This document shows positions 7,873 through 15,762 of a DNA stretch of 38,255 bases, piece by piece. Origin of the DNA: a virus; the IMG/VR virus record IMGVR_UViG_3300031825_000378, positions 1-38,255 of that record; one strand, written 5' to 3'. The notes under the pieces were generated by a model. That model was not told the origin of the DNA. It saw nothing but the letters and a program-made list of their open reading frames with translations, and did not search any database. The translations under genes were made by a program, and so were the position numbers. How positions within the stretch are numbered: position 1 is the first letter of the stretch; every line of letters starts with the position of its first letter.

Positions 7873-8163
7873 TCATCCCGTCCGGCGCTGCCCCTTCTCG
7901 TACTCGGCAAGCCGACTCCGCGTCAAATCCAGCGTGCACTGCATCATGTCCAGCATGCGGTAGGCTGCGGTCAGAGGGTCCATAGGATCAGCCACGATCT
8001 GGGGCGGCTCCGCCGCCTCTCGAGGCTTCCTCATCACGGCGACGCCCTTCGGCAAACGTCCGCGCCGGGGCGGGTTCACCACCGGCGCCATGCCGGCCGT
8101 GGGCAGGTACGTCACCTCAGCCACCCGTTGCTCATGGGTTAAAATGATGCTACCGTCTTTCAT
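7873..8163 (-). CDS. hypothetical phage protein in antirepressor operon
   Basis: A 96-aa protein with no recognised domain. The first part is proline- and arginine-rich, the C-terminal third a helix (DPLTAAYRMLDMMQCTLDLT). AAGGA lies 8 nt before the ATG. It is the last gene of the operon led by the Arc-like repressor and is followed by a terminator. Function unknown. Confidence 0.65.
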   Translation of the reverse strand: MKDGSIILTHEQRVAEVTYLPTAGMAPVVNPPRRGRLPKGVAVMRKPREAAEPPQIVADPMDPLTAAYRMLDMMQCTLDLTRSRLAEYEKGQRRTG

Positions 8164-8189
8164 GTGATTTTTCCTTATTCGTCTAGGAC

Positions 8190-8336
8190 TTATCGCAGAT
8201 TCAACGCCTCGATGGTTGCCGCCGTCGAGGCGTTTCCTTTTGGGTCTGCCAAATCAATATGCCAGACCACATCGCCATTCCAAAACTTTTTGGCAGCTTT
8301 TGCACCCCTGATCAAAAGAAATTTCAGGGTTGACAT
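8190..8336 (-). CDS. 48-aa mini-protein with strong RBS
   Basis: A short gene beginning MSTLKFLLIRGAKAAKKFWN and ending IEALNLR. It has one of the best ribosome binding sites in the window (AAGGAGGAACC before the ATG) and overlaps the preceding gene by 13 nt. Its 3' end contains an 8-bp inverted repeat (CGCCTCGA/TCGAGGCG). No family is recognised. The RBS and the close packing are the main support. Confidence 0.6.
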   Translation of the reverse strand: MSTLKFLLIRGAKAAKKFWNGDVVWHIDLADPKGNASTAATIEALNLR

Positions 8337-8668
8337 GGTTCCTCCTTCTCGACCTGTCCAGAACATAATGACAAATCGCTGGGGGTAGATTCAAGTCCGG
8401 ACTGCAGCCGCCCTTCGCGGTTGACTTCAACCATGTGGCGCAGGACCTGATCCAGCACGGCGTAGTACAGCCAAACCAGTTCCGCGCACGCGCCATTCGG
8501 CAGAGCTGCTTTCAAGAGAGAGAACGCCTTGTGCGGCTGGGCATACGACTGTTGTGCCACATCATTGAGGATGCGAGCTTGGCTCTCGCGCTCGGCAAAC
8601 GCTTGGAACAAGGCCATATCGAATTCCATGTGCCCGGCCGGTGGCTGATAGTGCGTCGATGCGCTCAT
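8324..8668 (-). CDS. hypothetical protein coupled to antirepressor
   Basis: A 114-aa, mostly helical protein (MALFQAFAERESQARIL, then ELVWLYYAVLDQVLRHMVEV). Its ATG overlaps the antirepressor stop (ATGA), so it is translated with it. No family assignment. Position suggests a role in the induction pathway, which is inference only. Confidence 0.65.
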   Translation of the reverse strand: MSASTHYQPPAGHMEFDMALFQAFAERESQARILNDVAQQSYAQPHKAFSLLKAALPNGACAELVWLYYAVLDQVLRHMVEVNREGRLQSGLESTPSDLSLCSGQVEKEEPCQP

Positions 8669-9318
8669 TTCAAGAATTCCACGCCCAGAAGTGGCAATTG
8701 CGAAGGCTCGCCGTACAGCTTGAGTTGGTTGTCTTCGATGCGCTGCATATCCGCCGCCGTCTCGCCATTGGATTTCAGGCGGCCGCTGAATCCGAGCGTC
8801 TCGCTGATCTGCAGCACCGTCATCCCGCTCAATCGCTTGACGCCGATCCACCGGTTCAACGCGCCATACACCTTGGAAAGCGCAATCCTACGAACAGCTG
8901 CTATGTCGATCGCATCATGGTGTAGGGGTGCCCGGTCCAGCATTGTGCTGCGCCGGTCGCGGTTGCTGAAGTAGCTGTCCTCGAGTAGCTCAAACACGTC
9001 CCAGGCCTTGTCCGTCTCCAACATTTTGGCGTGCCGGGCAGCGCCACGCTCTGTCCACAGAATCAGCGACCGGGCTCTCGCACCGACAACAGGGTCAGAA
9101 TGGCTGACCCAGACAGCTTTGAAATCGTGAAGATCCTGCCCGGCCAACAGAAAGAAGTGCTTCCCTTCGACAAAGCGGGTCTTGTTGCTGTTGAAATTGC
9201 TCTTGATGTTGGTCGGCGCCGTTCCGTAGAGCGAGGCTAGGCATTCGCTCGTCACAACCGGCACACCCTTCCACGCTACGCGCGGCAGCTTCTGAGGGGT
9301 AACAGTGACGGAGGTCAT
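8665..9318 (-). CDS. ORF6N-domain antirepressor
   Basis: A 217-aa protein. Residues about 15-105 match the ORF6N domain (VAWKGVPVVTSECLASLYGT, then the FVEGKHFFLLAG segment) found at the N-terminus of phage antirepressors; the C-terminal half is helical and variable. It follows the Arc-like gene with an ATGA overlap and has AGGAGG before its ATG, the same arc-ant order as P22 immI. By analogy it would inactivate a prophage repressor; which one (CI or the Mnt-like protein) cannot be told from sequence. Confidence 0.8.
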   Translation of the reverse strand: MTSVTVTPQKLPRVAWKGVPVVTSECLASLYGTAPTNIKSNFNSNKTRFVEGKHFFLLAGQDLHDFKAVWVSHSDPVVGARARSLILWTERGAARHAKMLETDKAWDVFELLEDSYFSNRDRRSTMLDRAPLHHDAIDIAAVRRIALSKVYGALNRWIGVKRLSGMTVLQISETLGFSGRLKSNGETAADMQRIEDNQLKLYGEPSQLPLLGVEFLK

Positions 9319-9479
9319 TGGCGGGCCTCCTGGGGTTGTTCGGCTTGGCGGCTTTCCTCCAGCCGTTTGGTGATTTCCGCGTTCAGACTCCGGAAGTTGC
9401 GCTGCGCCTGGTCGGTGAGCCAAATCTTCAGGGTGACCGGCAGACGAAGCGGGTAGGAAACGGCTTGAGGGGTGTTCAT
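9315..9479 (-). CDS. Arc-like ribbon-helix-helix repressor
   Basis: A 54-aa protein with a short basic/hydrophobic strand (YPLRLPVTLKIWLTDQA) followed by two helices ending in RSLNAEITKRLEES, the Arc/MetJ ribbon-helix-helix pattern. P22 Arc has 53 residues. It is the first gene after the operator array and would dampen its own promoter and antirepressor synthesis. GGAGA lies before the ATG. Confidence 0.85.
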   Translation of the reverse strand: MNTPQAVSYPLRLPVTLKIWLTDQAQRNFRSLNAEITKRLEESRQAEQPQEARQ

Positions 9480-9494
9480 GGGTTCTCCATTAGA

Positions 9495-9509
9495 ATGGCT
9501 CAGTGCCAT
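9495..9509. promoter_or_regulatory. immI-like operator site 1
   Basis: ATGGCTCAGTGCCAT, a 15-bp site with perfect 5-bp arms. It lies just downstream of the predicted start of the arc-ant transcript, so a bound repressor would block that promoter. A degenerate reversed copy overlaps its right side. Confidence 0.7.
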
Positions 9510-9516
9510 AGAGCCC

Positions 9517-9546
9517 ATCATATGGCTCAGAGCCACCTAGAGTCCA
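9517..9546 (-). promoter_or_regulatory. predicted arc-ant promoter
   Basis: Minus strand: TGGACT (-35, 9546-9541), 18 bp, TATGAT (-10, 9522-9517), giving a start near 9510 and a leader of about 30 nt to the Arc ATG. Operator 2 fills the spacer. Confidence 0.55.
9522..9536. promoter_or_regulatory. immI-like operator site 2
   Basis: ATGGCTCAGAGCCAC; its core TGGCTCAGAGCCA is a perfect 13-bp palindrome. It sits between -10 and -35 of the predicted arc-ant promoter. Confidence 0.7.
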
Positions 9547-9554
9547 GTCGATAT

Positions 9555-9569
9555 ATGGCTCATAGCCAT
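9555..9569. promoter_or_regulatory. immI-like operator site 3
   Basis: ATGGCTCATAGCCAT with perfect 5-bp arms. It lies just upstream of the repressor promoter and of the arc-ant -35, so it could serve either promoter. Confidence 0.7.
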
Positions 9570-9580
9570 TGTATTTTTCT

Positions 9581-9595
9581 ATGGCTCTATGCCAT
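9581..9595. promoter_or_regulatory. immI-like operator site 4
   Basis: ATGGCTCTATGCCAT with perfect 5-bp arms. It overlaps the -10 (TATGAT, 9595-9600) of the Mnt-like gene, consistent with autoregulation. Confidence 0.7.
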
Positions 9596-9606
9596 ATGAT
9601 TCGATC

Positions 9607-10341
9607 ATGAACGAAGAACGCAAACCCCAGTCTGCCGATAAGTACATCATTCGCTTCCCTGACGGCATGCGCGATCAAATCGCTGAGGCCGCAAAGAAGA
9701 ACGGGCGAAGCATGAATGCCGAGATTATTCAGCGGCTGGAACACAGTTTCACCCCCTGGCAGGAACGCCCGTGGGAAGAGCGCATGGTGACCGACGTAAA
9801 CCGCGCCATGCTGAAGCTGCTGACGAAGGACGAGTACGGCATGCTCCTGGATCGCGTGAAGGCAGCCGGCGGCGCTGATACGGTTAACGGGTACCGAGCC
9901 GCAGTTGTACGCTCGGACGACGACTTGCAGCCTCCAATCCCCGACGGCCCTCGCCTGATGGAGATGGTGGCCAGCCTACCCCCGTCCGAATCAGAGAAAG
10001 ACGCGATAGCAACGCAGCTCGCTCTGGCGGTGCTGCGCCTGACCGGCAAACTGCCAGAAGGCTCGCACGATGGACCTGTCCTAATCCAAACTTCGCGCGA
10101 CGCTCTCTTGAAGCCGCTGGAGACGGTACGGCACATCGCCGAAAGCGGCCAAATTCGTTCCCGTACCCCGAAGATCCCCGGCCAGAACGCGCCTAAGGAA
10201 GGCTTGGGCGCCGCTCCAAAGGCTGAAAAACCCAAGAAGGAAAAGCCCGTAATCACCAAGAAGAAGGTGTTCGAGAAAGATGCGGGCGCAGAACCGATGA
10301 AGTTCGACCACACAACGAAGCCCGACCGCGGCGACAAGTAG
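9607..10341 (+). CDS. enlarged Mnt-like ribbon-helix-helix repressor
   Basis: A 244-aa protein. Residues about 10-50 form an Arc/Mnt-type ribbon-helix-helix (KYIIRFPDGMRDQIAEAAKK, then RSMNAEIIQRLEHSF). P22 Mnt is only about 82 aa; the extra about 150 residues here have no recognised domain and end in a Lys/Pro-rich tail (KAEKPKKEKPVITKKKV). It diverges from the Arc-like gene across the four operators. The ATG at 9607 has no ribosome binding site and lies 7 nt after a TATGAT -10, so a leaderless message is likely. An in-frame ATG at 9589 overlaps the operator and is less likely. Confidence 0.8.
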   Translation: MNEERKPQSADKYIIRFPDGMRDQIAEAAKKNGRSMNAEIIQRLEHSFTPWQERPWEERMVTDVNRAMLKLLTKDEYGMLLDRVKAAGGADTVNGYRAAVVRSDDDLQPPIPDGPRLMEMVASLPPSESEKDAIATQLALAVLRLTGKLPEGSHDGPVLIQTSRDALLKPLETVRHIAESGQIRSRTPKIPGQNAPKEGLGAAPKAEKPKKEKPVITKKKVFEKDAGAEPMKFDHTTKPDRGDK

Positions 10342-10355
10342 GCAGCGCGGCCACC

Positions 10356-10658
10356 CTACTCCCTCGTCACCCAGTACACCTTCGACCCAAACCCCAGGTC
10401 CTCGAACGTAGGCAACGCGTCGGGACCGGCGGCACCCTGCACGAACAGGCCACCCTGGAATCCCAGGTGCCTGAACTGCTCCAGCAGATCCGCGCCGGTA
10501 ACAAGCGGGATACCGCCCACCAGAGGGTTGCCGCCTCCATCGGCGATATCCACCGTCCAGCCGCCGCGATACAGCAGCGTCAGCCGGTAATCGACGCCGC
10601 CCAGCGTGATGCCGAAGGTCTGAGGCGCTGGCGTCAGCGGGATCTCGTATACCGCCAT
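10356..10658 (-). CDS. baseplate plug protein
   Basis: A 100-aa protein matching the phage baseplate plug family: start YEIPLTPAPQTFGITLGGV, then YRGGWTVDIADGGGNPLVGG. It would fill the centre of the baseplate between tube and spike complexes. It follows the Dit-like gene by one base, with GGAGG before the ATG. In related phages the hub gene comes next; here the immI-like block intervenes. Confidence 0.8.
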   Translation of the reverse strand: MAVYEIPLTPAPQTFGITLGGVDYRLTLLYRGGWTVDIADGGGNPLVGGIPLVTGADLLEQFRHLGFQGGLFVQGAAGPDALPTFEDLGFGSKVYWVTRE

Positions 10659-10659
10659 A

Positions 10660-11262
10660 TCAACCTCCAATAGAACTGGGAACCGGCAGCGCCCCGCCTG
10701 GTGCCGGCGTGCCTGGCAGGGGCGCCTTTGCTCCCTTGTTCTCCGTCTCCGCGGTGGCTGCCGGGTCTTCCTGCACATCCCGCGGAGGCAGGGTCGTCGC
10801 CTTCGTCTTGACGATAATCACCTCGCGCAAGGTCGCCGTGACCATCAGCGCGCCAGACGTCTTATCGTCGTTGATCACCATCAGGCTCTGGATGAGCATG
10901 TTCGAGTACTGCCGCCGGCAGGTGACCAGGTCGAACGGCTTGCGGGACTCCTGCAGGGCCAGCAGCTGGGAGTAGACGGCGTCCACGTAGGTAGACGTCG
11001 CCGGCATGCCGTTGTTCACCTTGGCCGGCGTCCCACCGAGGATGGCCGTGTAGTCGGAGTTGCTCCATCCACATTTGATGATTACCTCGTTGGGCCGCTT
11101 GAACGCATGATCGTTGATGTTGGCGCCGTTCTCGACGGGATGCTCCGTGATGGTGAGCTCGTCGTGGTAGACCTCTTCCAGCGTGGCCGATATCGTGATG
11201 TCGCCGATCTTCTTCGACGACAGCAGGATCATGTCCAGGCCCAGCGAGTCGATAATGCTCAT
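10660..11262 (-). CDS. Dit-like tail / baseplate protein
   Basis: A 200-aa protein. The N-terminal about 150 residues (GDITISATLEEVYHDELTIT, then the HAFKRPNEVIIKCGWSNSD segment) fit the N-terminal domain of Dit-like phage tail proteins; the C-terminus is a Pro/Ala-rich tail. Its ATG overlaps the tape-measure stop (ATGA), the expected place for the protein joining tube to baseplate. Confidence 0.75.
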   Translation of the reverse strand: MSIIDSLGLDMILLSSKKIGDITISATLEEVYHDELTITEHPVENGANINDHAFKRPNEVIIKCGWSNSDYTAILGGTPAKVNNGMPATSTYVDAVYSQLLALQESRKPFDLVTCRRQYSNMLIQSLMVINDDKTSGALMVTATLREVIIVKTKATTLPPRDVQEDPAATAETENKGAKAPLPGTPAPGGALPVPSSIGG

Positions 11263-13199
11263 CCTTGTGCCCCACCGATGGTTCGTACCGCCGCGTCATT
11301 GACGCGCCCTTGCTCGCTGGCCACTGCTTCAGCAACCGCCATCGGATCGCGGGCGCCGCTGACGTAAATGGTGGTGTTGGCGCTCATCGAAACAGCCTTC
11401 GATTTATCTGCGGTGACTGCGCGGCCCTGGTCGGCCCCGGCGTAGTACCCCTGCCACGGCTGTTGGTCCAGCCTGCTGAGCACGTCGCGGTAGTACTTCT
11501 GCGATTCGGCCGGCATACCGTCCAGGCCAAGTTTGCCAAGGTTCCCGATGCCGCCGTTGTAGGCCGCCAGCGCCTTCTTAAGATCACCGCCAGTCTGCCC
11601 AAGCAACCATTTCAGGTAGCGTGCCGCGGCGTTGGCTGACTGCTCCAGGTCATTCGGATCCTTGAGCCCCACTTCCTTGGCCGTCGCCGGCATGAATTGG
11701 AAATGGCCCTCCGCCCCGGCCGGAGACAGCATGTTCTTGCCGCGTCCCGATTCCTGCAGCCAAACGCTGTCCAGCAAGCCCTGAGGCAAGCCGTATTGCT
11801 TCTCCAGGTTGTCGAACAAGGCCCCCGCCATGGGGTTCGGTGGAGCGCTGATTTGAGGGGTGGGAGCAGGTGCGGCGGCCGGCGTAGGCGCGGGCACTGG
11901 CGCCGGTACGGCTTTCAACTGCTCAAGCTTCTTTGTGTACTCGGCGATATCCCGCTCCAGCGGAATCTTCTCTGCCTGGTACTTCGCGGCATTGCGCGGA
12001 TCCAGTTCGATCAGCTCATCCTTCTCCTTGATCCGAGCCTGACGGTCGGCAATGCGCTGCTTGATGCCCTCTTCCGTGCCGGTCATCTGGTGCTGCACGT
12101 AGGCCCCCCCGATGGCTATAGGAGCGCCGATAGCTGCCGCAGCCAGTGCGGTCGTGCCGATCGTCGCGCCAGCAGCTACGCCAGCGCCAGCTGCCGCAGC
12201 ACCACCCGCCGCCGCTCCGGCCTGGGCTGCCGCTGCCGCCCCGCCCACACCACGCAGTGCTGCCGATAGCTTCCCAAGGCCACTCAGGATTTGGAAGCCA
12301 CCAAGGGCCTTCAGCGCGGCCACCGCCAGCAAGATGTTGGTCGTCCAGCCGTTGGTTGCCTTGTCCCACTCGACAAACTTCTCGATGACGGCGCCCAGGA
12401 CGGGCAAGATCGTCTCAGCCATCCGCAGTACAACCTGGGCCACGTCGGAAATGCGCTTTGCGATTTCCGGCGCATTGTCCTTGAACCATGCCGAGAACCG
12501 CTTCAGCTCAGGCCCGACCTTCTGCTGCAGGTCCGCCTGGATCAGCGTGAACATGTTGTCCGCAGTGCGGCCCAGCTCGCGGATCGAGTTCATCAGCTCG
12601 TGGGCGTCTTTAGCCGCCCGCGACATGCCGTTGTTCTCGGACTCCTTACGGATCTGCTGCAGGCGTTCGACGAAAGCCGGATCCCGCATTGCGAGCATCA
12701 GGTTCTCATCGATCCCGAGCACACTGCTGTACTGGCTGGCCAGCCACGTGGGCTTTGCGGCCATCACGCGCCCGATGTCCGCGACGAGGTCGACCGTGTC
12801 GCGCAGATTGCCGTTGGCATCCCGCGTCTGGACTCCCAAGCTGGCGATGTACGACTCGCCCGCTGGGTTGTTCCGCATGAACTTGGCGATAGCCTCCACA
12901 CTGCCCAGGGCGACGTCGGCGGACACGCCGAAATCGCGCGCCGCGCCACCGAGCGCCCGCAGGCTATTCTCGGTGGCGCCGACGCGACGGCCGACGAAAT
13001 ACAGGCTCTCGATCTTGGACGCGAAGCCGGCGACGCTGGCGCCGATGGTCAAGGCGGCGCCCTGGATGGTTGCCACCAGGCGCACAACGCCCTTCGTGGA
13101 ATCCTCGACCCCCTCCTTGAAGGTCTTGAGCCCCTTCTGGTCGACCTTGAAGCCAAGGGCGACCAGGAATTCGCGGATCACTTCAGCGTTGCCGGCCAT
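11259..13199 (-). CDS. tape measure protein with SLT transglycosylase domain
   Basis: A 646-aa protein that sets tail length. After an N-terminal helical region come hydrophobic Ala/Gly-rich segments (about 295-370), a charged helix, a Pro-rich linker (VPAPVPAPTPAAAPAPTP) and, at about 455-560, a lysozyme-like transglycosylase domain with the catalytic Glu in WLQESGRG, then GHFQFMPATAKEVG and AAYNGG. The domain would open peptidoglycan during DNA entry. The start at 13199 has GGGAAGAAGG upstream; it overlaps the frameshift product's end by 17 nt. Confidence 0.9.
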   Translation of the reverse strand: MAGNAEVIREFLVALGFKVDQKGLKTFKEGVEDSTKGVVRLVATIQGAALTIGASVAGFASKIESLYFVGRRVGATENSLRALGGAARDFGVSADVALGSVEAIAKFMRNNPAGESYIASLGVQTRDANGNLRDTVDLVADIGRVMAAKPTWLASQYSSVLGIDENLMLAMRDPAFVERLQQIRKESENNGMSRAAKDAHELMNSIRELGRTADNMFTLIQADLQQKVGPELKRFSAWFKDNAPEIAKRISDVAQVVLRMAETILPVLGAVIEKFVEWDKATNGWTTNILLAVAALKALGGFQILSGLGKLSAALRGVGGAAAAAQAGAAAGGAAAAGAGVAAGATIGTTALAAAAIGAPIAIGGAYVQHQMTGTEEGIKQRIADRQARIKEKDELIELDPRNAAKYQAEKIPLERDIAEYTKKLEQLKAVPAPVPAPTPAAAPAPTPQISAPPNPMAGALFDNLEKQYGLPQGLLDSVWLQESGRGKNMLSPAGAEGHFQFMPATAKEVGLKDPNDLEQSANAAARYLKWLLGQTGGDLKKALAAYNGGIGNLGKLGLDGMPAESQKYYRDVLSRLDQQPWQGYYAGADQGRAVTADKSKAVSMSANTTIYVSGARDPMAVAEAVASEQGRVNDAAVRTIGGAQG

Positions 13200-13431
13200 T
13201 GCCTTCTTCCCTTGCCCGCCGCGCGAGCACTTCATTGTCAGCCTGCACGGCCGCCGCGTCGTTCATGAGCGCGATGTCGGCCAGGTCGATCGAGCCGTCC
13301 AGCAGCTTGTCGTAGTGGATGTGACCGCGCAGGACTGGCGCCAGCAGCCAATCCTCGCCGTCCGGCAGGCTGGCCCAGGCTATTGCGCTTCGGCCGGCCC
13401 GCTCCCTTGGCTGGTAAGCAGGCCTTGCATA
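13183..13431 (-). CDS. C-terminal extension of tail chaperone (-1 frame)
   Basis: An 82-codon reading frame (from YARPAYQPRE) with protein-like content: LPDGEDWLLAPVLRGHIHYD and IDLADIALMNDAA, resembling DUF6889-type phage proteins that sit between tail chaperone and tape measure. It has no convincing own start codon or RBS. It is reached from the chaperone gene by a -1 shift at the CCCTTTT heptamer, giving a 212-aa fusion. An independent non-ATG start (for example CTG) is the alternative. Confidence 0.75.
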   Translation of the reverse strand, partial: YARPAYQPRERAGRSAIAWASLPDGEDWLLAPVLRGHIHYDKLLDGSIDLADIALMNDAAAVQADNEVLARRAREEGNGRQR

Positions 13432-13820
13432 AAAGGGCCGAGGTTCTGGGTGATGACGCGCACGATCAGCGGCAGAATCACGCCCAGATCCATGTCTTGG
13501 AACATGCATACACCCTGGCTCGTGCTCCACACGTTGGCCCATGCGCCGTTCTGCTGGCGCTGCACCACGCTGAGGCAGACGCCCATGATGTAGTCCGCGT
13601 CTTCGTCCTTCATCGCCGCCAGGCCGTCGGTGAACGGCTGCAGCAGCTCACCGAGGCTTGAAGGATCGTCCATCAGCGGTGTTCCGCCCTGGGCCAGACG
13701 CAGATACACCGGGATAAGGGGCGGAATGACAGGCGCGATCCGTCGCGACAGGTGAAACTGCTGCTTCGCGTTCAGGCGCCCGATGGAGTAGCGGTTCCCG
13801 GAAAGCTCGATTTCAGCCAT
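13380..13820 (-). CDS. tail assembly chaperone, zero-frame product
   Basis: A 146-aa protein in the lambda gpG position between tube and tape measure. It is mostly helical (NAKQQFHLSRRIAPVIPPL at the start). Its ATG shares one base with the tube stop (TGATG). Codons 129-130 (CCT TTT), preceded by C, form a -1 slippery heptamer, so part of the ribosomes should make a longer form. Such short and long chaperones coat the tape measure while the tube grows. Confidence 0.85.
   Translation of the reverse strand: MAEIELSGNRYSIGRLNAKQQFHLSRRIAPVIPPLIPVYLRLAQGGTPLMDDPSSLGELLQPFTDGLAAMKDEDADYIMGVCLSVVQRQQNGAWANVWSTSQGVCMFQDMDLGVILPLIVRVITQNLGPFMQGLLTSQGSGPAEAQ
13431..13437 (-). other. -1 programmed frameshift site CCCTTTT
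   Basis: On the minus strand the heptamer reads C CCT TTT in the chaperone frame, matching X XXY YYZ. The tRNAs for Pro and Phe can re-pair after a one-base backward slip (CCC, TTT). The -1 frame is open from 13542 to 13183, so the shift yields a 212-aa fusion. GC-rich sequence follows, but I see no clear stimulatory pseudoknot. Confidence 0.8.
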
Positions 13821-14260
13821 CAGTAGGTCCCCAGCAACGTGTCGATTTTCATGGCGTCGAATACCCATTCGACGATGTCGCCATCCTTGGCGTAAGTCAG
13901 ATCCGGCTTTCGCTTGAAAGCACAAGACCGGCAGGCCGTGACGTCATTGCTGGCGCTGTTGGTGACCGTGATCAGGTTCTTGCCCCACAGGCGACTGTCC
14001 AACGACTGGGCGTCATACAGCGCCTGCAGCAGGGCATTGGTGGGCGACGTCTTCAAGTACCGCAGTGTGACCTGGCCGGACTTGTCGGCGTGCAGACTAT
14101 GCATGCCCTCGCCGTCCGCCCCGATCATCATGGTGTTCTTGTCCGCGCCTGGCGCGATCGTGATCCCCTCTTCTGCGTTCGCCGAGCCATATCCAAGGCT
14201 GAACGCGCCGCCGGGCCCGACCAGATTGGCGGACACATCCATAAAGCTGTAAGTGGTCAT
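13820..14260 (-). CDS. tail tube protein, DUF3277 family
   Basis: A 146-aa protein with the usual tube start (MTTYSFMDVSANLVGPGGAF) and DKSGQVTLRYLKTSPTNALL in the middle, as in the DUF3277 family that follows DUF3383 sheaths. It would form the inner tube. Length and order (sheath, tube, chaperone, tape measure) fit. Confidence 0.85.
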   Translation of the reverse strand: MTTYSFMDVSANLVGPGGAFSLGYGSANAEEGITIAPGADKNTMMIGADGEGMHSLHADKSGQVTLRYLKTSPTNALLQALYDAQSLDSRLWGKNLITVTNSASNDVTACRSCAFKRKPDLTYAKDGDIVEWVFDAMKIDTLLGTY

Positions 14261-14269
14261 GCTTGCCCC

Positions 14270-15745
14270 TTATCGGTTGACCGTGACCAGAACGTCGACG
14301 GTATGAATGGCGCCCGCCTCCTTGGCGGCGACCTGGAACGGAACGGCCTTGCGCGCCTCGCGGTCGGCCTGCGACTGCGTAGCGATCGCCGGCGCGTAGA
14401 CGTAGTAGCCCTTGGCCAGCGTCTCGCCCTGCTTCAGCGCGCCGAAACCTCCAGAGTTCCACACACCTGGCGCCAGGTAGCCGTTGTTGACCGCGGCTTC
14501 GCAGGCCGCCTCGATAACCGAGGCGATCAATTGATTGCCAGCGTCAGTCTGGGGCACTTTCGTGGGGCTGGTGTACAGCAGGTTGTAGACGTCCGTCTGC
14601 ACACGGTTGCGGAACCAAATCGCGTTGTAGACCGAGTCGATGAAGATCCCGCTGGGCGTCACGCCGTACTGGATGATGGCCGTATCGTTGTCGTAGGCCA
14701 CGAACACGTTGCAGCGTTTGGCCTCCAATGTGTTGGCCTGCGTGCTCGTCAACGTCTCGGCCACAATCCCCGGCTCCTGCTTGTACATGAGCGTGATCGT
14801 GGTGTTGTTGGCGTTGAAGTTCACCGTCAACAGACGCCCCAGCAGAGAGGCGGCGGCATACGAATTGCTGCTCGAGAACTGCACCATCGAGTACTTGTAG
14901 CTGAGCGCCTTGAACTTGCTCGCGATATCGGTCGTGGAGACAGGATCCAGAACCTGGGCGGCCTTCGTGCTGACCGCGTACAGGTGGCGCTGATCGGCCT
15001 CGATCAATGCAGCCACCTCCAGATGGTCGCTGTCTTCCATAGCGGCATCGGCGAAGGTCAGGCCCAGGAACTTGTTGGCGAAACGATCCAGGAACACCGC
15101 CACGGCATCGACAGGGCTTTCTGCGACGATGCCAGCCTCAGGCGCACTAGCTTGCGTCGAGGTCAACCCGAGCATGGCGGAAACGTCGGTACCCGTTGCC
15201 GGGGCGGTCGCGTAGCCAATGGTCGAAGCAACGCCCGTCGTGTCGGAGGTAACCACAAACTGCGATCCATTCCAGACCACCGCCGCACCGGTCAGCGCGG
15301 TGTCGATCTTGCTGGCTACGCCATTGAGATTGGTCTCCGTCGAAAAGTCCAGGGCAGCGACGGTTTTTTCCGCCCCGTCGACCTGAATCTTGAAGCCACC
15401 AGCCGTCACGGCGTTCCATGCCGCCATGTCTTTCTGAGCGGCGGACAGCACGGCGCCGCGAAGCGAACCCGCACTGGCGGTCTTGGCCCAACGGCCGATA
15501 TACACCTGGGCCGGCTGGGGCGTTTGCTGGAAGTAAAGTGCCGCGGCCAGATACTCGGGAGCAGTCGTCCCGAAATCCGCCGCGACGGCATCGATGTCCC
15601 CATACGCCCGCATGCGCTCGCCCGTGCCGATGACGGGAGAAGCGCCCAGAAGCAGCGCGGTGTTCAAGTTCGCGCCCTGGGCGGCCAGGGGTGACATGTT
15701 GATCGATACGTTGATCAGACGAGATACGGGCAGTCCATTGGCCAT
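14270..15745 (-). CDS. contractile tail sheath, DUF3383 family
   Basis: A 490-aa protein of the DUF3383 sheath family (start [34 protein letters not shown]; conserved C-terminal region with [20 protein letters not shown]). Its presence shows a contractile tail. The ATG at 15745 has AGAGGA upstream and lies 17 nt after a hairpin/U-tract. It is one of the most highly made late proteins in this phage type. Confidence 0.9.
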   Translation of the reverse strand: MANGLPVSRLINVSINMSPLAAQGANLNTALLLGASPVIGTGERMRAYGDIDAVAADFGTTAPEYLAAALYFQQTPQPAQVYIGRWAKTASAGSLRGAVLSAAQKDMAAWNAVTAGGFKIQVDGAEKTVAALDFSTETNLNGVASKIDTALTGAAVVWNGSQFVVTSDTTGVASTIGYATAPATGTDVSAMLGLTSTQASAPEAGIVAESPVDAVAVFLDRFANKFLGLTFADAAMEDSDHLEVAALIEADQRHLYAVSTKAAQVLDPVSTTDIASKFKALSYKYSMVQFSSSNSYAAASLLGRLLTVNFNANNTTITLMYKQEPGIVAETLTSTQANTLEAKRCNVFVAYDNDTAIIQYGVTPSGIFIDSVYNAIWFRNRVQTDVYNLLYTSPTKVPQTDAGNQLIASVIEAACEAAVNNGYLAPGVWNSGGFGALKQGETLAKGYYVYAPAIATQSQADREARKAVPFQVAAKEAGAIHTVDVLVTVNR

Positions 15746-15762
15746 GGGATCCTCTGCGATCA

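Noticed and set aside
12112-13593. Long plus-strand open frame opposite the tape measure gene
   Set aside because: Antisense shadow of the GC-rich tape measure gene; composition is not protein-like and it opposes the well-supported late operon.
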